Source of the DNA: Phoenix dactylifera
Lineage: Eukaryota; Streptophyta; Magnoliopsida; Arecales; Arecaceae
Reading direction: 5' to 3'
NCBI RefSeq assembly: GCF_009389715.1
Contig: NW_024068536.1
Coordinates: 62,001-126,000 of the forward strand
Length of the DNA stretch: 64,000 nucleotides
How positions within the stretch are numbered: position 1 is the first letter of the stretch; every line of letters starts with the position of its first letter. Positions 59,601-64,000 of this stretch are shown one piece after another. The notes beneath the pieces are model-generated. The model ran no database searches. It saw only the letters and a program-made list of their open reading frames with translations, and was not told the DNA's origin. The position numbers were made by a program, and so were the translations under genes.

Positions 59601-62600
59601 TTTTCCCTCCTTGGACGACATGCACCAAAAACACCATATCATAGACTTCATGTTGTTGTGTACTGTAGTGATTCTGGTTCTGATTGGCATTCCCATAAGT
59701 TTTAAGGATTCTCTTGATAAAAACTTGATATTCATGTATGCTATATTACTTTTATACATGCTTTCAGAAAAAAAATTGGGAAATGCTAAGAGTCTTGTTT
59801 TCTTTGCTGTCATTTTTGTTTATACTACCTTTTTAGTGTTATAATCTTGACAATAATAAATTTGTCCAGATTGATTGCCCTTATACTATGGATGTAGATG
59901 GCTATTGAGTGCTGTCTCTCCAGAGGTTCCTTTTTTTCTTATTTCATCTTTTCCATGTTTAGGTTGAGAAGATAATTATTGATACATTTAATGATTTCAA
60001 TTCCTTTCTAAATGTGTATGTTCCTGTAATTAGATTCAAGTAAATACTTAAGATTGCCCTTCAATCATTACTCATTAATAAGTATAAGCACTTGACGCAA
60101 ACTGTGATGTTTTAAACACAAATTCTGCAGATGCAATCTTTATGAATTTGATAATTTTTTAAAAACATTTGTTGAGTTGGCAAATCGGCTGCTGAGCCAG
60201 TTGATTTTCATGTTTTTTATTTTTCATGTTTCACAGATCCTGAGCAATCTACATTCCCTTAAGCAAATTCGTGGCCCAGATCCCAATTACAAAGACATTT
60301 GCTTTGCTGGTGCTGGAAAGTAATGCCAGTAATATGACTATATTACTCTGAAATGTTTGTAGAGATGTATTCCACTTTTTCATATCTTAAGTCTATAATC
60401 TTACATGCATGTGCGCGAGTGATGTCTCCCAACTCTCGAAAACCTTTCCAGAGGTTGATGTGGTATTTGGCAATGGACAAAAGCTGTCACTTTCTCCTGA
60501 AAACTACCTGTTCCGGGTAATTTTGCAAGCTATTATCAATTTTACTTTCTAGTTGATGGCAAATTTAACTCACTGCTATCTTGTTACTTGCTGGTGCTTC
60601 TTTTCTGAATGGTTTTGATGCAATAGCTCATTCCTTCTCTTTTCTCCTCTTATGTTATTCGAAATAAAGCATTCAAAGGTTCAAGGTGCTTATTGCCTGG
60701 GAATCTTTCAGAATGGAAAGGATCCAACAACACTTTTAGGAGGTATGATGGCTTAGATCTTACCTTTTAGTATAATTTTTCCTTTGTGCTGCTTGCTTAT
60801 GACAGCTTCATTTGTAGTTTTATATGGTTGGAGTGCTGGCACTGTTATATCTTGTCCATGTCAATGCAGTTGTCCCTCTTTTTTTCTTAATAAATCCATG
60901 CTAATTGACTTTTTTTTTTAAATGCTTAAAAGTCAGTCTGCAACTTATCATATTTGTATTCTCACTGACAGGAATTGTTGTTCGCAATACTCTGGTAACT
61001 TACGATCGTCAGAATAAAAAAATTGGGTTTTGGAAGACTAACTGTTCTGAACTATGGGAGAGACTGCATATCAGTGGAGCCCCTTCGCCAGCACCTTCAT
61101 CTTCCTCTAACTCAAATTCAACTGCAGAAATATCACCGGCAATGGCTCCTAGTGGACTGCAAGGTGATGTTATATCACGTTCATAATCTGCCCACCTACA
61201 AATATATTCATCCACATTATGCCTCTTTGAAGTTTTTAAGATACGTTGGTAACTGTACGGGCTGAGTTAAGATCTAGGAATTTGCCATAACTGAGAACAT
61301 TCAACTATACATTTAGGGTAATCAGGATTTGGGAACATGATGCAAGAGATTCTTTCTATTTGTCTCAATAAGTTCCATGCAACTGACAAACAGTTGCTCT
61401 TGCTTCCACCTGTCGCCATAATAACTTCATTCGTCCTTCACCATCCAATCTTGTTAAGAGTTGTGTCCTCTACTGCTTCTGGTTTTTTGTGTATACCCCC
61501 AAAAATCGCGCATGTTTTTTCCCAGATCTTCCAAACCCACCCCCTTCACTTGAACCTTTGGTACATGTCCTGATTGCTCTCTGTAACATTGTATGATTAC
61601 AAGTACTTTTTCTTAGTTTGTGTGATTACTACACATTCTCTAGTGCATTTGTTTATAGCCTTATCTTGCTTCTAACATGTATTTTTTGCCACAGTCATCT
61701 CATGAGCTTAGATAAGTATTTCCTTCAACTACCAAAAGCAGGTTATAATGACACTGCACTGTAGGAGCATCTTAATCTGTGTGCTCCATACTTGATTAAA
61801 TATGTTTTTTTCTATCTCCATTTGTCTGTACATATCCAATATCTGACCTCAGTTACTCCTGGCCAACAGTATTGACTAGTCATTCATTTCATATATCTCG
61901 AATCCTTTTTTTGCTAAATATATCTCGAATCCTCACCTACAACAGCGTGCCATATATTTTATCCGAGTTCTGATTTTTGTACTTTTTTCTCTAAAGCTGA
62001 TGATTCCAATTCAAGTTCAACCCAGTTATTGTCTTATCATATAATACTACAAAATATGCAAATGACACACATGGCACATTGAGAACATCAACTCTATGTG
62101 TGTTAATTACAGGTTAGGATTTTCTCATCTTGACCACTTGTATCTTTGGCTGCCTGACAAGAACCTCATCTTCTACAGGGAGGTTATTTTTGGTGGTATG
62201 ATTAATTTGATCAAGATGTCTTGGGCCAACTCTTTGGTTTTTCATTTGAAGTAAATTAGGTGAGTAATGATTTTACTTAGCATGATGCCCAAGACCACAT
62301 AATGAGACATTATTTGAAGTTCTTGAGTACTTTTAATGGTCAATGGAGGAAAAAATGATGCTGAACTCATGAAGAAGGTATAGCACATGTAACACAGACC
62401 AGATGAGGCCCCTACTCTGGAGAAGGGCATGAATTTGTAGAAAGCCTGGGAAGAAATTGTGAGAAAGTTATTAAGAATTTTCTTAACAGAGAATATAATA
62501 ATTGATATAAAAAATTTGCTAAGGTCGAGTTTTACAACTGATGACAAGTTGATGGGAAACCACATATGATTCTATTATGCATTGAGTAATTATATTTCTA

Positions 62601-64000
62601 TTATGTTACGAAATTGTTGAAGTTTGACTGAAAAAAGTTCCTATATGACATAATATATACGTTCATACATGCATACCTACACACATATACATATATACAT
62701 ATACATGTACATGGACACATATGTATATATTGCTTTTACAATTCAATGTCATGTAATTACTATTTGTTGAAGAATATGCTTAGGATTTTACCATCAGATA
62801 AATTTTGTTTCTTTTATCTCTTTTCAGGTCAATTCCAAATTGGACTCATAACCTTTGATATGTCTTTGAACATAACATATGAAGACCTCAAGTCCCATGT
62901 TTCTGAACTTGCAGAGCTCATTGCACATGAGTTAGAACTCGACTCACATCAGGTGAGATAAAACATGTTCTAGTTTCGGATATGATGAGAAAAGCTTCAA
63001 CCTAGGTTCAATATGCATGTGTGCTCACATCGAGTCTTGGCCATGGAAACAACATTGATTCATAAAAAAGCACCTTTCTAATCTTGATTAGGAGGGCAGG
63101 ACCATTTATCCTTCTGATGTCCAGGCATTGTTGTTAGACATGATCTAGTTTATTTGAGATTCTTCTCTCTTTTGATATCAAAACTCCAAATTTAAATGGT
63201 TGCAGATACATTTGATGGATATTACAAGTAAAGGAAATGATACCCTAATAAGATGGGCGATCTTTCCGGAAGGATCTGCTGATTTTTTTTTCCAACACAA
63301 CAGCAAGGGTAATGTTATCATCTGGCATCTTTTGGTGAATAAAATTTTGGCCTTTCAGGTTTACAAACATAAGATTTAACAACACTACAATTATATGCAG
63401 GGCATCATTTCTCGTTTAACTGAGCACCGTCTTCGTCTTCCTGAAAATTTTGGAAGTTATCAATTGGTTGAGTGGAATGTTGAACCTCCATCAAGAAGGT
63501 AACTAAATCCCAGATTAATAGTTAATATATTCAGTTCATGCCTTTTTTTGTTTAAATTGTAGGTGAACTTAGTGACTTTGTTTAAATAGTTTATGTTACC
63601 ATAGTTGGGTTTGCTTTTGTGAATATTTGACATTAGAACAAGTATTATGCTTCTCTAACTCATGTTGTTTCAAGCCTTCTCAATATCTAAGTTTTGCATG
63701 TTTTTGTCTATTATATTGCAATTGAAAATCATGTTGCATGAGACATAACCATCGTAGATAGACTACTACTTAAAAGCAAAGATCAAAGTTTTGCTAAATT
63801 TCCTAACCATGCAATAGCCTACTAGTAAATTTAATATTAGAAAATTAATGTGTGAAATCCTTTAAATCCACCAGTACCCTTATAGGAACAAGAGTGATGA
63901 AAGTATTAGCTATGTTCCTTGTAGAAATGCACTTTATCATGAAAGATCTAGAAAATACAGAATGGGATTGGCATTCATTTGTCTTGCTGACCCTTTTCTG
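53611..64000 (+). CDS. Membrane-anchored A1 aspartic proteinase, runs off right edge
   Basis: Eleven exons are readable: 53611-53867, 53983-54103, 57020-57447, 57553-57709, 60237-60319, 60420-60516, 60670-60742, 60972-61163, 62828-62952, 63206-63308 and 63401-63498. A signal peptide with a Leu-rich core opens the protein. The two catalytic motifs are IVDSGSTVTYVP (Asp about 106) and ILDSGTTYAYLP (Asp about 302); FGCENSETGDLFSQHADGIM and SPENYLFRHSKVQGAYCLGI are typical of plant A1 members. A Ser/Pro/Asn-rich linker (441-469) leads to a C-terminal domain that in relatives precedes a membrane anchor, here beyond the window. The intron after 54103 uses a GC donor (CAG/GCAAGG). In exon 10 a 9-T run puts the frame out by one base relative to exon 11, so the gene is frameshifted as read. 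Likely secretory-pathway protease; substrate unknown. Confidence 0.9.
62640..62735. repeat. TA/CA-rich microsatellite in proteinase intron 8
   Basis: Imperfect ATACAT and CATATA words run for about 95 bases. The intron is otherwise unremarkable. Confidence 0.7.

Noticed and set aside
81..64000. Two aspartyl-type proteases (SPP and A1 proteinase) as a functional cluster
   Set aside because: They belong to unrelated families, are about 49 kb apart on opposite strands, and have unrelated genes between them.

Overview
The window is plant nuclear DNA. Five spliced protein-coding genes with long introns are separated by retrotransposon-rich spacers. First exons of two genes (aspartate-semialdehyde dehydrogenase and an aspartic proteinase) are far more GC-rich than later exons, a gradient typical of monocots. 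With the long introns and the type of repeats, I infer a monocot, perhaps a palm, but the species call is weak. All exon boundaries were read by eye from splice signals, reading phase and family resemblance.

Layout. (1) 81-4224, minus strand: 5' two-thirds of a signal peptide peptidase gene that runs off the left edge, with LINE debris in one intron and a LINE 3' end with a 26-A tail upstream (5476-5929). (2) About 6320-24361: two nested Ty3/Gypsy elements that look Tat-like, both with gag-pol on the minus strand. The inner one (9908-22400) is structurally complete: 980/967-bp LTRs, ATAGA target duplication, PBS, gag, a damaged pol, two tandem-repeat blocks, and on the opposite strand a spliced accessory gene with its own TATA box. 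The outer one is older and 5'-truncated, and keeps a decayed version of the same spliced antisense gene. (3) 24602-25071: a 470-bp Tourist-like MITE. (4) 28019-33827, plus: a WD40 protein of the RbBP5/Swd1 type (COMPASS H3K4 methyltransferase subunit). (5) 38773-41450, plus: a FRIGIDA-like protein, with a second copy of the 470-bp MITE in intron 2. (6) 43369-49769, plus: plastid aspartate-semialdehyde dehydrogenase, whose 4.3-kb first intron holds a minisatellite interrupted by a 441-bp TRIM element. (7) 52150-53135: a LINE 3' end. (8) 53611 to the right edge, plus: a membrane-anchored A1 aspartic proteinase, with one likely single-base frameshift in a T run at 63283-63291.

The five host genes (intramembrane proteolysis, chromatin methylation, flowering/chromatin regulation, amino-acid synthesis, secretory proteolysis) show no sign of being a functional cluster. 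The most interesting structure is the antisense spliced gene shared by the nested elements, together with the hairpin-dense repeat array lying between it and pol. No CRISPR array, tRNA, rRNA or prokaryotic operon was seen.
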